A DNA stretch of 64,000 nt from Gentiana macrophylla (GCA_026214975.1 CM047814.1:24778558-24842557), one strand, 5' to 3'; positions 47,358 through 59,747 are shown, numbered from the stretch's first letter. Numbers and translations are program-made. Notes: generated from the letters alone by a model not told the origin.

Positions 47358-49622
47358 CTGTTTCATGAGAGACGTGAATGCGTCTTTTTCAAACCAAATC
47401 CAATTGCAGCCATCTCAGCAACTGCCTGAAAAATATAATAACTCGGATGAAATTCAAATATGCAGGATGACCCAAATTAGTAACACAACATTTCCAGAGC
47501 TCAAGGCTGATAGGTAACCTCCACAGCAGATATCATTTCATATCCCCAAGTATCCATAGTGTCTTTCCATTCCGCAAAACCCTCAGGAATGACAGGCTCT
47601 GCATTCAATTCCTGCAAGAGAGTTATGGTGAATACTTCAATCACGAACAATAACTATACAACATATAATAAACGATAGAATTTTAAGTATCTAGTATAGA
47701 ACATATGTGAGACAATTCTATTACCCCAAAAAACAGAGATACTTCTCTGCTATGAATCTATATCTATTAATTATTGCCAGCAAATTAAACTCCATTTAAA
47801 ATATTTACAACAAAAAGGCCACAAAGATGCACACATACTGCATAGTTATCCCTATTCAACCATCTGAAGAAACAAAATTCAGTAAAATGCCTACATAGGA
47901 AAAATCAACTTTTAAAATTGCATTCAACATGCAATGCGCATAACCAGTGTTCGATCTTCTATTCATACACATGTTTTATTATGGGATTTAAATGCTGACG
48001 AAAAACAAGGGGCCAAAGTTGCATGCCATTATAGAACTCTAGTCATTCAAAACTGAGGAAAACAATATCCGAACCTTAAAGCGGGTATTTTGAGGCCGAG
48101 GACCAACTCTCCTCATGTATCGCCACTTTGGGTCCGGTCCAGTTGGAGTTGGTTGAGATTCAGGTGGCAAAGCTTTGAGCTTCTCTTGCATTTCCACATC
48201 AACTAGACTCCGAGGCACTTCAATACCTTCCAGCGTAACTCCAACCTATTCAGAACAGGTGACAGAAGATTTTTTCAGAATGAAGGCTCGCTGAATTCCA
48301 ACTACAACCCTACCAAGCAAGATCACAATATTCCCAACTGATATCACGACATACTGTTGGAAAATATCATGGCCAGATCGGTTTATTTGCAATCAAATAA
48401 GCCCAACAAGGCCAACTGTCCATACTCATGCTCCAATTGAGGAGCAGAATGTCCAATGCTTAATGGCAACATGAAGATAATAATATACAAATTGAGAGCG
48501 TTCAGAACATTAGCTGCGAGTAAATCATTAGCCTAACTTGCTAGCTTAAGTCAATATAACAAGACAAGCACTTTCCAGCTAATCGTAGTATTTTATAAAC
48601 AGGGAATGCTACAATAGACAGCAAAAACAAATGGACAGCAACAAAAAGTATATTAGGGACAGCTATGAAGCATTTCAAAAATGTTTACTAAATAAAGCTT
48701 TCAACTTGCATATAAAGATCAGGGCAGCTCACAAATCAACGTCTTAACTGAAAGAAATATGTATAACAACATTTAAAAATAACAAATAAAAAAAAAAAAT
48801 CACATATCAAGCCTTCAACTTGTATCAATTTCATGTCAGTTAGAACTGGGAAGTTACGAAGTAATGGATTCCCCCACTCCCTCATCCCCAGCCGGCCAGA
48901 TTCACCCTACCCAGCTCCCCATCTAAATCATAGAAAGAAAGGACTTTGAAATCCAAACCTGATTGAAGAAACTAAAATTTTATTTAAATCAAGAAGAGTA
49001 AAGGTAAAATTCATCTTTTTGTTGAAATAAAATCTCCAAGGAAATAGCCTCACTTTTCCAGGACTTCATTACGAATTTTGACAGAAAAAAATAGCATCCG
49101 TTTTATACATATTAAATCAAATTGTTAAGCAATTTTAAATCATTACAAGTGGTTTAAAGACTCATAAGAATCATTTTCTGATTCAGGGAAAAAAAAATAA
49201 TCTTCTGATAATGATCCAAAAAAGTGCATTCTACCCAAATTTCAATCAACAATCTGACATACCAATTTTCCACACTCAAAAACACAACGCAACAAAACCA
49301 AACACTAAATTTTCTAGAACATAAAAGAAGTAATATTGAAGAAAATCCAGCATACTTGGTAATGAAGGTGGGGCCTATCTTGAAGCCGTTTGAATTCATC
49401 TGGTTTCTCGAAATACTTCTCCATCACATCGATGAACCCATCATTATCTTCAACAGAACATCTCGGATCTTCGACAACTAACGCTCCGGTTTCCCTTAAG
49501 GTCCGACTCACCTCTTTGCACAGCGCCTTCAGGTCCGAATCCAGACTGGATACATCAGATTCGGATCCTAAACCGGCCGCTCTCTGCAGAAAGGAACTTA
49601 GATTGATTACCAGCAACTCCAT
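47358..49622 (-). pseudogene. 2-oxoglutarate/Fe(II)-dependent dioxygenase, first four exons only
   Basis: Exons on the minus strand: 49622-49356 (89 codons), 48245-48075 (57 codons), 47611-47519 (31 codons) and 47425-47358 (68 nt). They read SRTLRETGALVVEDPRCSVE, YFEKPDEFKRLQDRPHLHYQ, VGVTLEGIEVPRSLVD, PDPKWRYMRRVGPRPQNTRF, GFAEWKDTMDTWGYEMISAV and AVAEMAAIGFGLK. This is the N-terminal half of a plant 2OG-Fe(II) oxygenase family. The jelly-roll core with the HxD...H iron ligands and the 2OG-binding arginine is missing from the window. Exon 4 is one base short: AAAAAG where AAAAAAG (LKKDAF) is expected, shifting the frame before the donor. So the gene is either interrupted by a very long intron, or truncated; the indel may be a homopolymer error. 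Start is the first Met of exon 1. Confidence 0.75.
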
Positions 49623-49778
49623 TTCAGCTGTTTTTTCAGAGAATTTTGACAGACTTTTCTGTTCTTATTCATGAAATGGAAGATTTTTTTTGGTTTTGGA
49701 GGGTTTTTTTAATTGGATATTGTGAGTATGGCGGGAGTTATATTTTTTGCGTCTCTTTTGGAAAGACTGATGACACAG

Positions 49779-52700
49779 TGGGCTGTAAACGAGCCGAATA
49801 ATACCGAACCCTGGCAGGGTTCGGCTCGGCTCGAAAATTTGGTCCCTCAAGGCTCGGCTCGGCTCGGCTCGGCCGAATCTGATTTTTCAGGGTTCGGCTC
49901 GGGTTCGAAGTTTAAAAAAAAAAATTTATTCGGCTCGGTTCGGTCCGAACGAGCCGAACGGTCCGAACAGGTTCGATCCGAAAAAATAAAAATATAAAAA
50001 AAAATTTAAAAAAAAAACCTGAATGCATGTTAAATTAGCAGCAGCAGAATTTGTCCAATATTACAAAAACATTTAAGATGGGTAAAATATAACAAAAACA
50101 TTAAAGATGGGGAATACTATTAGTCTATTACAAAACATCATAATTCATAACTCATAAGTCCAAATGTTCAATTGTCCAATACTACAAAACATGATAAGTC
50201 CAAAAGCCAAATAGTCCAATACTCCCAATTGTCCAATATTACAGTATTCATGTAATCATGTTCTCCTTGCCTTTTTCTTCTGAATCTTAGAGTTGGTTTG
50301 TGTCTGTTTGCCACGGTCAGAACCAGAACCAGAAGGCTGCCCAACAGTAGAATATGATAGCTTGTTTTGCTTCCATGTGACATCTTTTGATGATTGTGCA
50401 ACTTGAGATGGAATGCATTCTACATTTTTAGAGTCACCGCCAGCAGCATCAACTGTAAAGTCTATAATTTCTATTACAGACATAGATAAGTTACTAAGTT
50501 AGGCAACATTAGTTACATTACATAGATAAGTAAATTAACATAAATATATAAGTAAATTACCACTGTCAATGGAATCTTTCATTTCATATTCGTTTTCATG
50601 TTCCAATTCAATTGGATCTTCATTTCCCTGAAAATAATAACAAACATTCTTAAAACCTAATTATTTGATGCACTTCATTAAGCAAAACACTTATATATTT
50701 ACCGAAACGAAATGAAAGAAGAATAGTAAACTCACCTAATGCAAATAAGATAGTAAAGATACATAGTTAATAATAAAGATTACGAAAAAATCATATAAAT
50801 TACTAAATTAGTATAGTACCTCTTTCAATGAACGGATTCCATAAGCTTCCTTTATCTAGTCTCCACCACAAAGCAAAACCTCAATTGTATCCCTTCTCAT
50901 GTGAAGCTCTTTTTATCAACAACCCTACCACCAAAGACTAAAGGTAGACTCTGATGCAACAGTTGTAATTGGAATAGACAAGATATCCATGGCCATTTTG
51001 GATAACACTTTGTATTTTCCCTCATTCCCTTTCCACCAAGCAAGGGCATCAAAGTTATTAACATTTGGAAAGCACCCTTCCTCAAAATAAAGCTCAAGGT
51101 CTGATTTCTCATTTCCTTTTGATTCTAATGTCATCACAAACTCATCAAACTTTCTTTTACCAATTGTGGAAGAGGGAGGTGTTTTGGAATTGGCACTATA
51201 GGATTTTAATCCTATCTCTTTCTCATCACCATAAATCTTAACATAATGCATAAATAGTTCATCAAACTTGGCCATAACAATTTTAATCTTGTCCTTATGA
51301 TTAGAAGGGTACATTGATTGATAAGCAAATTTGATCATTGCCTTCTTATATCTAGGATCCGAATGAACCAAAACAAAGCAACAAATCACACTCATTCCAA
51401 TACTTATCATACTTATCGGCCATTTTAAGAGCCATGCTTTGCATATGTTTCTTACAAGAGATGTCTAATCGAGCATTGATCAATTCTTTAATTCTAGACA
51501 ACTCCAAAAGAAACAAATTCACAGCTGGATAATTACTCCCGAAATAAGGTTGGTAACATCCAAAGAAAAATCTCCAAAACTCACAAACTTCACTAACCTC
51601 CTCCCACCGGTTTTCGGAAGGAACATACTTTGCAAACGAATCATCATCTTCACCAAACTTACTAAAACACTGTTTGTACTTGTAAGCCGTAGACAACATA
51701 ACATAAGTTGAATTCCATCTAGTGTTATTGTCTAAAACTAACTTATTTGGTTTCAACTTTAAATTCATTCTATGCTCGTTGAATGAGCGAAGTCTGATTT
51801 CTGAACCAAATAAGTACTTCACCCGCCTCTAACCGATTCAAGAATCCTTTTCAATCTCTTTCAAACCATCTTTAACCAACAGATTTATGATATGTGCACA
51901 ACACCTAACATGAAAAAGTTTTCCATCCAACACAAGTTTTGAAAGAGAATTATAATCGTTTCTCAAAGTAGATATGCACACATCATTCGCAGATGCATTG
52001 TCTACGGTCACAGAACAGACTTTATCACCAATCCCAAAAAGATTGCAAACCCTATGTACTTCTTTTGCCAATGCAACTCCAGTATGAGGTGGAGGTACAT
52101 TGACAAAAGAGAGTACTCTCTTTTGCAAATTCCAATTCCTATCAATGTAATGAACAGTTATTGTCATGTACCCAATCTTTTGAACCCCCGTAAGTCCAAC
52201 AATCAAGTTAGTTAGGCTAACTTTGCTAACCTTGGCTAAACTCTTCTTAAGCTTTTCTTTTTCAGTTTCATACACTTTGAAGCACTCTTTCCTAACCGTG
52301 TACCTACTGATTGGTTTGTAGTCAGGAGTATATGCTTTCAAGAACACATTGAACACTTTATGTTCTACGATGCTAAAAGGATACTCATGGGCTAAAATCA
52401 TGTGTGCTGCAAGTTCTTTAACTCTATCAAAATTAAATGTAAAAGTAGATATAGAACTTGCACCTTCAGAATTGATCATACCAAGGAGTTGAGATTGAAC
52501 GGTGGAAGAATCTTTCTCTTTCAATATCAATGGCTTAGGAAATATTTTATTTCTAGCTGGACAAGCCGATTTCAAATGCCTCATCAGATGGGATGTAGTT
52601 TTACCTTTCTGAACTGATAGTAACCCCGAGCAATGAATGCATTTGTTCTTTTTAACACCATTAACTGTCACTTCCTTCATATGCTGCCACACAATAGACC

Positions 52701-53982
52701 TTGGTTTGCCTTGATCATTGAGTTCATTTACTCCCTCAATCTCAGTCCCCTCTTGCTCTTGCTCTTGCTCTTGCTCAGTTGCCTCAGTATCAAATTCATC
52801 TGAATCATAATCTCTATCCTCAACCTCGTCCCCCATTATTTCAACATCATCTGAAGAATCAACAAGAGATTGAGTCATTATTCTCACTGTCTCACTCTCA
52901 ACAGAGAGTAGACTGTATTTTGTGTATTTGACAGTTTGAGTATATACTCTGTTTTACACTTTTACTGTATATACACTTACAACAATTACAATTTACAAGT
53001 AAACAACTTAACCTATTACATAATAAAAACACTGATACACTCTGGTTTTTCAGTTTTCGTTATGTAATTAAGTATTCACATTCACATATACTCCTTGCTT
53101 TCAAGGCTGTGTATAGCGGCTATAGCCCACCTAACCTATCAGGCTATCACCTCCTTGTTTACAACAAACAGTATGACTCGAAATCAAAAAGAAGCACAAC
53201 CCAGTTATTGAAGAACGGGCTTGCTGCTACACCATCAACCGATTCAACCCCACCCACCAAAATTTTACCGCCTTGAAAGCAAACCAAGCACTTTAAGAAG
53301 ATAGAACATATTAACATAAAGACCTTGAATATCTAACAATTTAAGCTACTACTAGTCATAAATAAAATTTTCAATCAAGGGCGCACGACAGCAAAAAATT
53401 GTAAGATGATAGTATATATAACAAACACACAAAAAACACAAACTTGACCTTGAGATAATGGGGGATTCTGATTTTCAGACATTGAGGATATGAATTTGAT
53501 ATGCAATCTCCGTTTAAAAGCAAGCCGAAACGAAGCTGTTTGTTGGTGATGGCGTGCTTGCAGTGCCGAGCCAATAAAGAAGAAAGGTGGTCGGAGGAGT
53601 GGGGGGAAGGGGCGGCTGAATCGGCAGGGGCGGCTGAAGGGGGCAGGGGATGACTTCTTGAAGAATGACGAACAGACGAAGAAGAATAGCAAATTAGCAA
53701 TTAGGTTTTCTTTCCCCTTTCCCCTTTCAGAATTCAATATAAAGTATAAACCAAAAAATTTAATTAACTTATTATTATAAAAATAATTAATAAATATAAT
53801 ATAATAATAATTTAATATTTTAATCGAGCCAACACTGCTCGATACGATTCGCTCGTAGAATTTAATATCTCGATTTTTAAGGCTCGGTTCGGGTTCGAAA
53901 ATTCGAACCGGATCATGAATCGAGCTTTTTCGGACCGAATATACCGAACCGTATCGAATACTTACGTTCATTTACAGCCCTA
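49779..53982 (-). mobile_element. hAT (Ac/Tam3 superfamily) DNA transposon, 4.2 kb
   Basis: Ends are inverted: left TGGGCTGTAAACGAGCCGAA, right (inverted) TAGGGCTGTAAATGAACG. They are bordered by an 8-bp duplication with one mismatch (TGACACAG 49771-49778, TGACACAC 53983-53990). Both ends carry dense subterminal motifs, GGCTCGGCTCGG and GAGCCGAAC/GTTCGG, as expected for hAT transposase binding. The interior encodes a broken hAT transposase on the minus strand. The left end lies about 155 bp upstream of the dioxygenase start codon. Confidence 0.9.
50256..52887 (-). pseudogene. hAT transposase, several frame breaks
   Basis: Starts at 52,887 with an acidic region, then a BED zinc finger (CIHCSGLL...SHLMRHLKSACP, near residues 85-110). 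The RNase H-like core follows (GYMTITVHYIDRNW, CSVTVDNASANDVCISTLR, VRCCAHIINLLVKDGLKEI), and after a shift at about 51,845 continues as LDNNTRWNSTYVMLSTAYKY. After another shift near 51,375 it reads HSDPRYKKAMIKFAY, then the C-terminal dimerisation domain DALAWWKGNEGKY and ITTVASESTFS. A further shift follows at about 50,935 before GGRVVDKK. Two small exons may finish the protein: about 50,567-50,631 (EDPIELEHENEYEMKDSID) and 50,483-50,256 (a Ser/Gln-rich tail ending KKKARRT). Each break is a single-base gain or loss. Confidence 0.88.
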
Positions 53983-54107
53983 TGACACACGTCAGCTGAA
54001 GATTCGGCTAATTGACTGCTTTTATATTTGGGAAATATATTTCACTAATTCAATAAGTAGATTATTTTTATTTTCTTTTACGGAAACGGAGTATAAGCAT
54101 AAATTCG
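53983..54107. other. 125-bp host sequence between the hAT and MULE elements
   Basis: Contains the right hAT target duplication (53983-53990) and ends with the left MULE target duplication CATAAATTCG (54098-54107). Both elements therefore inserted independently at neighbouring sites. Confidence 0.8.
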
Positions 54108-54270
54108 AGTTTCTTTTTTTTAAAAATGCTAAAAAACAAAGTATTTATCGTTTCGGTGCTTATCTCAAACTATTTACTCCGAATGGGTCCACGTCAGCAT
54201 TGTTTCAAGAAGCCGCTGGTTGAACCTGCGGCTTTACCCTTTTTTTTGAAAAATGCCAAAGCCGCTGGTT
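54108..54270. repeat. Left terminal inverted repeat of the MULE
   Basis: Inverse of 59585-59747 with few differences (for example TTTACTCC against TTTCCTCC). It contains the GCCGCTGGTTGAACCTGCGGC palindrome. Confidence 0.9.
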
Positions 54271-54750
54271 TTGCCTGGGAAAAAACACGGGAACATCCTG
54301 TATTGGAATGAAATTGCACATAAGAATAAGCCATTTGTTGAACCAAATGGGCTTTATCGCTATATAAAAAAACAGGAATCGAAAACACCACCACTGCATT
54401 CATTCTCAAAATTGAACACCACCAGCATTCTCAAAATTGAACACCACCGCATTCTTAACACCTCAAATTCTCAAAATCAACAATCCAATCAAAACCACAT
54501 CACTAAAAGGGAAAAAACCAAATCAATTGCAAAAAACACATTCATTGAAACTACGTCATTAAAAGAGAAAAAAAAACAATATTCGTTAAGGAAATGAAAG
54601 TTTTTGTTGTATTACAACCAAAACAAAAGAAATGTTTGATCATATCAACTTGTTCGGTCTGACTTTTCTTCGTCCTTCTACGTGAAGACGAACATTCTCA
54701 CCGTGTGTCTACCTCGCTCGATCGGTGTCGGTTGAGCACTTGCCAAGTTC

Positions 54751-56303
54751 TTAAAGTCGATCGCGGAAGTTCCGGGCTAGGATGTTCGACCTCTTGAGTT
54801 CAGTTGGATCGAGATGTCCCTGTCTTGTGTTTTGTAACACTTGAAGGGACATCGATCGCATTTGTTGAACAAGCCTCACTTGTGCCATCGGGATGTCATC
54901 CGGCATGTTCGCAAGCAACTTAGTCGATTTTGATAGCGATAAACATTCCTCGCTGTCTGCGAACACAAAACAAATAAAACAAATTTCTACGTATGAAATT
55001 AGAAAACAAAATTTAAAATATACTTACAAGTTGTTCATAGTCGGCGCCGTAGGATAGAAATTGTGTTGCGTTTCATAGTCTTCAACAACGCTTGCACTTT
55101 GAGGGCTAATAATGGCGCCGGGTGATCTCGACGGTACCACTTTGTAAGTACATATCATTGTGTTGAAGATAACCGCTGTAAGGAACACCACGTGGAACCA
55201 ACGATGATTTGCGATCGCCCACAACTCAATATAATCCCCGTGCTTAAGCGCATAATCCGTTGTGTTTCCCGCCTATCAAGCGTGTGCAAATGGACACCTG
55301 TGTCACATTCATTAGGCACCGTTGGATGCCAACCGAATTGTCGAACTACTCTATCAGGATAATGCCATTCCACCAGCAATTACAATCCACTCATCGGTGT
55401 CCTCAAAACATATAGGCGGAAGATGGCTAAGGATGTCCCACGTGTATGGTTGCCATGTGAACATTGCATCTGTCATAGTATCAAATGCATGTCTATAGGT
55501 TACCAACCCCGATAAATGATCGGTATACGTCCGCTCAACTCGTAGCCACTTACATCCTAAAGGGTCAACTCCCGCTTGCATTTGTGACCCAAGTGGATAG
55601 TCTACTCCCTCTTCTTCCGTAACACGTGACTTAATCCGTGTAGGTCGACCAATGGTGATACGCTCCCATGACCACAGCTATAACAGCACTAAACATCCAC
55701 CGATTTCACTTGCCCCTTTCTTGCTTGCCACACACAAATTACGGTATAAACAAGCGAGTACCCCACTCCCCCAGCTATATTCACCAAGTCGGTGCAAATC
55801 AACCACTAGAGGATAATAGATTAGTTGAACCCTATTTCCACTCTTATCCGGGAAGAGGACGGCTCCTATCAAATATAACGTATATGCTCTAACATACCTA
55901 TGAATTTGTTCTTGATTTGCATCCTCATGTAACCCTTGAAAATTATCTTTTAACCACGATAATTTCAAGGTATTACCTTTAAAAGCGCCTTCAGTGGCCT
56001 TATACCCAATGTTTGCTCTAAGAGATCGGCCCATCGATGATTAGTTGTCCTCGTAATAGGTAAGCCACCGACCTTAAGACCTAATAAGACGTTAACATCT
56101 TGTAACGTTATGCCCACCTCTCCAATTGTCATATGAAATGTGTGTGTTTCTTGACGCCACCGCTCAACTAATGCGGTAATTAAATCGGCATTAATGGCGA
56201 CAAATGACAACCTATGGATCCCATAGAACTGTGTCTCTCTCAAAAAATCAACAACCAAATCATGCACTGATAATGTTCCTTTGACATAAGATGCGTCCGA
56301 CAT
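54751..56303 (-). pseudogene. Plant mobile domain (PMD) gene carried by the MULE
   Basis: Reads MSDASYVKGTLSVHDLVVDF, then ALVERWRQETHTFHMTIGEV and GITLQDVNVLLGLKVGGLPI, the signature start of the plant mobile domain (aminotransferase-like PMD, also found in long-form PP7 and MAIN-like proteins). It continues in other frames as RAYTLYLIGAVLFPDKSGN, LACLYRNLCVASKKGASEIG, DAMFTWQPYTWDILSHLPP, GCKWLRVERTYTDHL and ELWAIANHRWFHVVFL. A possible terminal exon encodes RLVQQMRSMSLQVLQN and ends NFRDRL at 54,751; an intron near 54,965-55,030 is supported by TTCGCAG and CTTGTAAGTA. Frame changes occur at several places, so a complete product is doubtful unless they are read errors. PMD genes are often transposon cargo or accessory genes. 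Confidence 0.82.
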
Positions 56304-56607
56304 ACGAGAGACTTACACTCCTGCAAAAAAAAAACATGTTACTATTTTTTATAAAGAAACAAATTGTTATTGCGAAAAAGCAAACATTAACGATTATACC
56401 TCTCCTTCCCGGATGATCTTTATTCGTGTTGATGTTGACGTGTTAGAACGCTACCATTAATTGTTCCTGCTCCATGTGATCTACATAAATAAAGCACAAT
56501 TCATTAGTGACTATATAACAAATGAATACAATATAAACATGGTATACTAGAATAGACACATTAATGAAAATGTTTAATTTCAAAAAAAAAAAAAAAAATA
56601 CAAACCA

Positions 56608-59017
56608 TTACCGTGGAGGACCGGGCAAATTAGATTGTTTCAATTGACAAGAGCGCTTGTTATGACCGGGCAAATTACATAAACTACATGTAACATTTGT
56701 CTTTGGTAACTCATCCATTTCATTACGGATTCTTTTAGATTTCGACGCCCCTTGCCTCTTTTCCCATGCGGGGTTGACTACTAGTACTGTCCCGTCATTG
56801 TCTTCCAATAATCCTCGTCAGGCACAGGTAGAAAGCATGCACGATAAGAACCAAAGTATTCCCCACATGAGAACAAAGGGTCAACATATTGATCCGTGTC
56901 TATGGAGTGCGAGCGACAAACCGCTATAAGATGAGAACATGGATAATGTAGGTTTTGCCACTTGTTACATATACACGTCCTCTTCGAAAGATTCAACGTG
57001 TGACTACGATTAGCCATTCATCCATGACGATTACCTTGTCTAGTAACCACTCCATATACACCTTCTTGTATATTGAAACAAGTAACCTCACGGTGAGCGG
57101 CGCTTTCACTATTTCTCTCGAGTTGAACCGTTATCTTCTCCGACCATTTCATACCATTACGCATCCTATTCCTTGCTACTTCACTTCGACCGACAAAGTA
57201 TTTGTTTACTCGAGTAAAAGTAGCTTTCACAAGGGCTTGAATAGGCAGAAATCGAACCCCCTTTAACACACCATTGAAGCATTCGCATAAATTAGAGGTT
57301 TTGATACCGTATCGTAACCCGCCGTCGTGAGCAAGAGACCACTTGCTTAAAGGAATGCCTTCTAACAAACTCTTAGCACGAGGATTGAGTGCACCGATCT
57401 TTTGCATCCCTTTATCAAATTTGCGAATTTGATGTTCAATAGCTGTGTTGGTAAACATTTTTTTCAAATCTGTATTTTTGAACGTCTTTTGGATGTTGGA
57501 TGCATGATGCCTGATACAAAATCTATGAAAAGCATATGGCTCCTCCCAACCACTACCCTCTGTAGACAATGCTGATAGGATACCCGCATGCCGGTCAGAG
57601 ATGACACAAAGTCCATGACGTTTGTGACAAAACACCTTATGCAAGCCAAAACCACCTCCAATTGTCGTGATCTTCCTTTTCAACTATGGCAAATGCTAAT
57701 GGAAAAAGTTGTTCATTCGCATCAACTCCCATGGCAATCAACATAACGCCACGATACTTCCCGTATAAATGAGTTCCATCAATTGTGATGACAGGCTGCA
57801 ATGTTGGAAACCTTCGATTGAGGGCCAAATGCCCAAAAAACACAATGAAATTGTTCAGTGTAAGGATCGTGGGTTGGCTTATTAACAAAATGCACCACGG
57901 TGCCCGGATTTGCTTCTTTCAAAGCTTCCATGTAACGAGGAAGATATTGGTAAGACTCCTCCCAATCTCCATAAAGAGCACCTATCGCCTTTTGTTTTGC
58001 ACTCCATGCTTTACCATAAGAGATCGTGAAGTTGAATTCTTTTGTTATGAAGGCTTTTAGTACACTAACTTTCACCCCCCAATCTGCTTGCACAAGAGGC
58101 TTTATAGCGTTGCTGATAAACTCTCGCTTTAAATTCGGGTGATCCATGGATGGTTTGTGAACCACACAAGAGTTTTCGTGGGGGCCTTTATAGGTGACGA
58201 TAGTGAAGACATCCGATGCAACATTCTTTTGAGAGGCTCTTAAATACCAACTACAAGCAATTGGTTTCCTTCCACATTTGAATGTGACGGTGAGGTTTCG
58301 ATTACGTGGTTTTATAGACTTGGTTCCTTTCGACATTGTATGTTGTCACAATTTGCCCCAATGCTTTTTGTTGGCAAATTCTTGCCCCACCCCAAACTCA
58401 CCACCGCTCTTATATTGAAAATCACTAGAGTTATACCAACTGTTTAAATATTCTACATCTATAGAATGAAGCTTAGTAAACTCAGTATCATGATCCGTTA
58501 ATGATACTAGGTCTACCCCACTATCTTCATCCTGACTTAACAACAACATATCATCCTCGTCTTCAATCTCATCCCATTCGATATTACCATCTAGTGATGC
58601 TTCATCAACATTATTAGTCGACAAAGACACAAACCAATTGGGATCCTCAACTTGACTAACAAGCATGTTGGTGAATGACATGTTAGGTTGTTCAATAGGT
58701 GTCAATTCAATATATAAATCCATAGAGGGGGCTTTCGATTGACACACGCTTGCCTACATAGCTTTTAAACCACGATCATTACTTAAAGCTAACACTTTAT
58801 AGCCTCGCACACTAGGGAATTTCATCTTCACGTTTAGGTCAAATCTAGTACTATCAACCTCCATAGCATCATATATCTCATTCTTAAGCTCATTGATACC
58901 AATATTACTATTGACAATAATAAAGGTTTCACAACCACCTTTGTAAGTAACATTTTCACCGTCAATTACTATTTCACCATTCCACCAACAAGTCAACGGA
59001 TAATTATATATCTCCAT
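56608..59017 (-). pseudogene. MUDRA-type MULE transposase, frame-broken
   Basis: The N-terminal part is MEIYNYPLTCWWNGEIVID, then DRGLKAM with a stop (TAG) at about 58,754, after which the same frame continues into an acidic segment (EIEDEDDMLLLSQDED). A MuDR DNA-binding region follows: CGRKPIACSWYLRAS and YKGPHENSC. The catalytic MULE domain shows ITIDGTHLYGKYRGVM (first Asp), ANEQLFPLAFAIVEKEDHD and CVISDRHAGILSAL (second Asp), and FHRFCIRHHASN. The SWIM zinc finger is CICNKWQNLHYPCSHLIAVC and the last zinc knuckle is CSLCNLPGHNKRSC. Frame shifts lie near 57,830 and 57,650, and the pieces downstream of 57,018 are in other frames, possibly via small introns. The right terminal repeat with its TATA box is the likely promoter. 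Confidence 0.9.
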
Positions 59018-59584
59018 CCCTTTAAAAAATCTAAATTAACTCATACTTTTAACACCCTTTAATGAATTTCTAACATAGACTTCAAGATTACATCTCAAAT
59101 CAAGCAAAACCTAAAACCAAATCCGCATACACAATAAAAATCGAAAACTAATAAAAAACAAACAACCTTCTACACATATCACAAATCGATGAATATCAAC
59201 ACTTATTCGTTATCCAAACAAGGAATTCTTTCAATTGGAACAAAAAAACGAAAAAAAAAGCGAAAAATAACGAAAAAACCTATGGATGAAACCAAATCAA
59301 AAATACCTTTGGATTGATAAACTATGGATGAAACCTTTGATTTGGTTGAAGAAAGTAAGAATCTTGAAGCGAAATGGAGTAATTTGAGTTGGGGCGATAT
59401 GGGTTGGGAGAGAATTTGGGGATTTTGGTTTTAGGGTTGGAAATAAGAAAATGGGGTGAAAATCGCGTGTTTTTTTATATATAATCTAAAGCCATTTGGT
59501 TCAACCAAATGGCTTCTTCTTCTCTGTAAAATTCCTCGAAATGCACGAGTTGTTCCCGTTTTTTTTCAGATAAAGCCGCTTGTT

Positions 59585-59747
59585 GAACCAAATGGCTTTG
59601 ACATTTTTCAAATTAAAGGGTAAAGCCGCAGGTTCAACCAGCGGCTTCTTGAAACAATGCTGACGTGGACCCATTCGGAGGAAATAGTTTGAGATAAGCA
59701 CCGAAACGATAAATACTTTGTTTTTTAGCATTTTTAAAAAAAAAATC
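59585..59747. repeat. Right terminal inverted repeat of the MULE
   Basis: Inverse of 54108-54270. Next to it (59,470-59,520) TTTTTTTATATATAATC is the inward-facing promoter candidate for the transposase gene. Confidence 0.9.

Larger units (their letters stand above)
54108..59747 (-). mobile_element. MULE (Mutator-like element) with MUDRA and plant-mobile-domain genes, 5.6 kb
   Basis: Long terminal inverted repeats of about 160 bp (54108-54270 and 59585-59747) share ATGCTAAAAAACAAAGTATT, TATCGTTTCGGTGCTTATCT and GGGTCCACGTCAGCATTG. The element is flanked by a perfect 10-bp duplication, CATAAATTCG (54098-54107, 59748-59757). Just inside both ends are short palindromes (AGCCGCTGGTTGAACCTGCGGCT; GCCATTTGG...CCAAATGGC), each followed by a TATATAAAA promoter box pointing inwards. 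Two genes lie inside on the minus strand: a MUDRA-type transposase near the right end and a PMD gene near the left end. Confidence 0.92.

Noticed and set aside
53371..53971. 198-codon and 109-codon minus-strand frames inside the hAT element
   Set aside because: They lie upstream of the transposase in the element's 5' region, are low-complexity (Pro/Phe/Ser-rich) and match no hAT protein.
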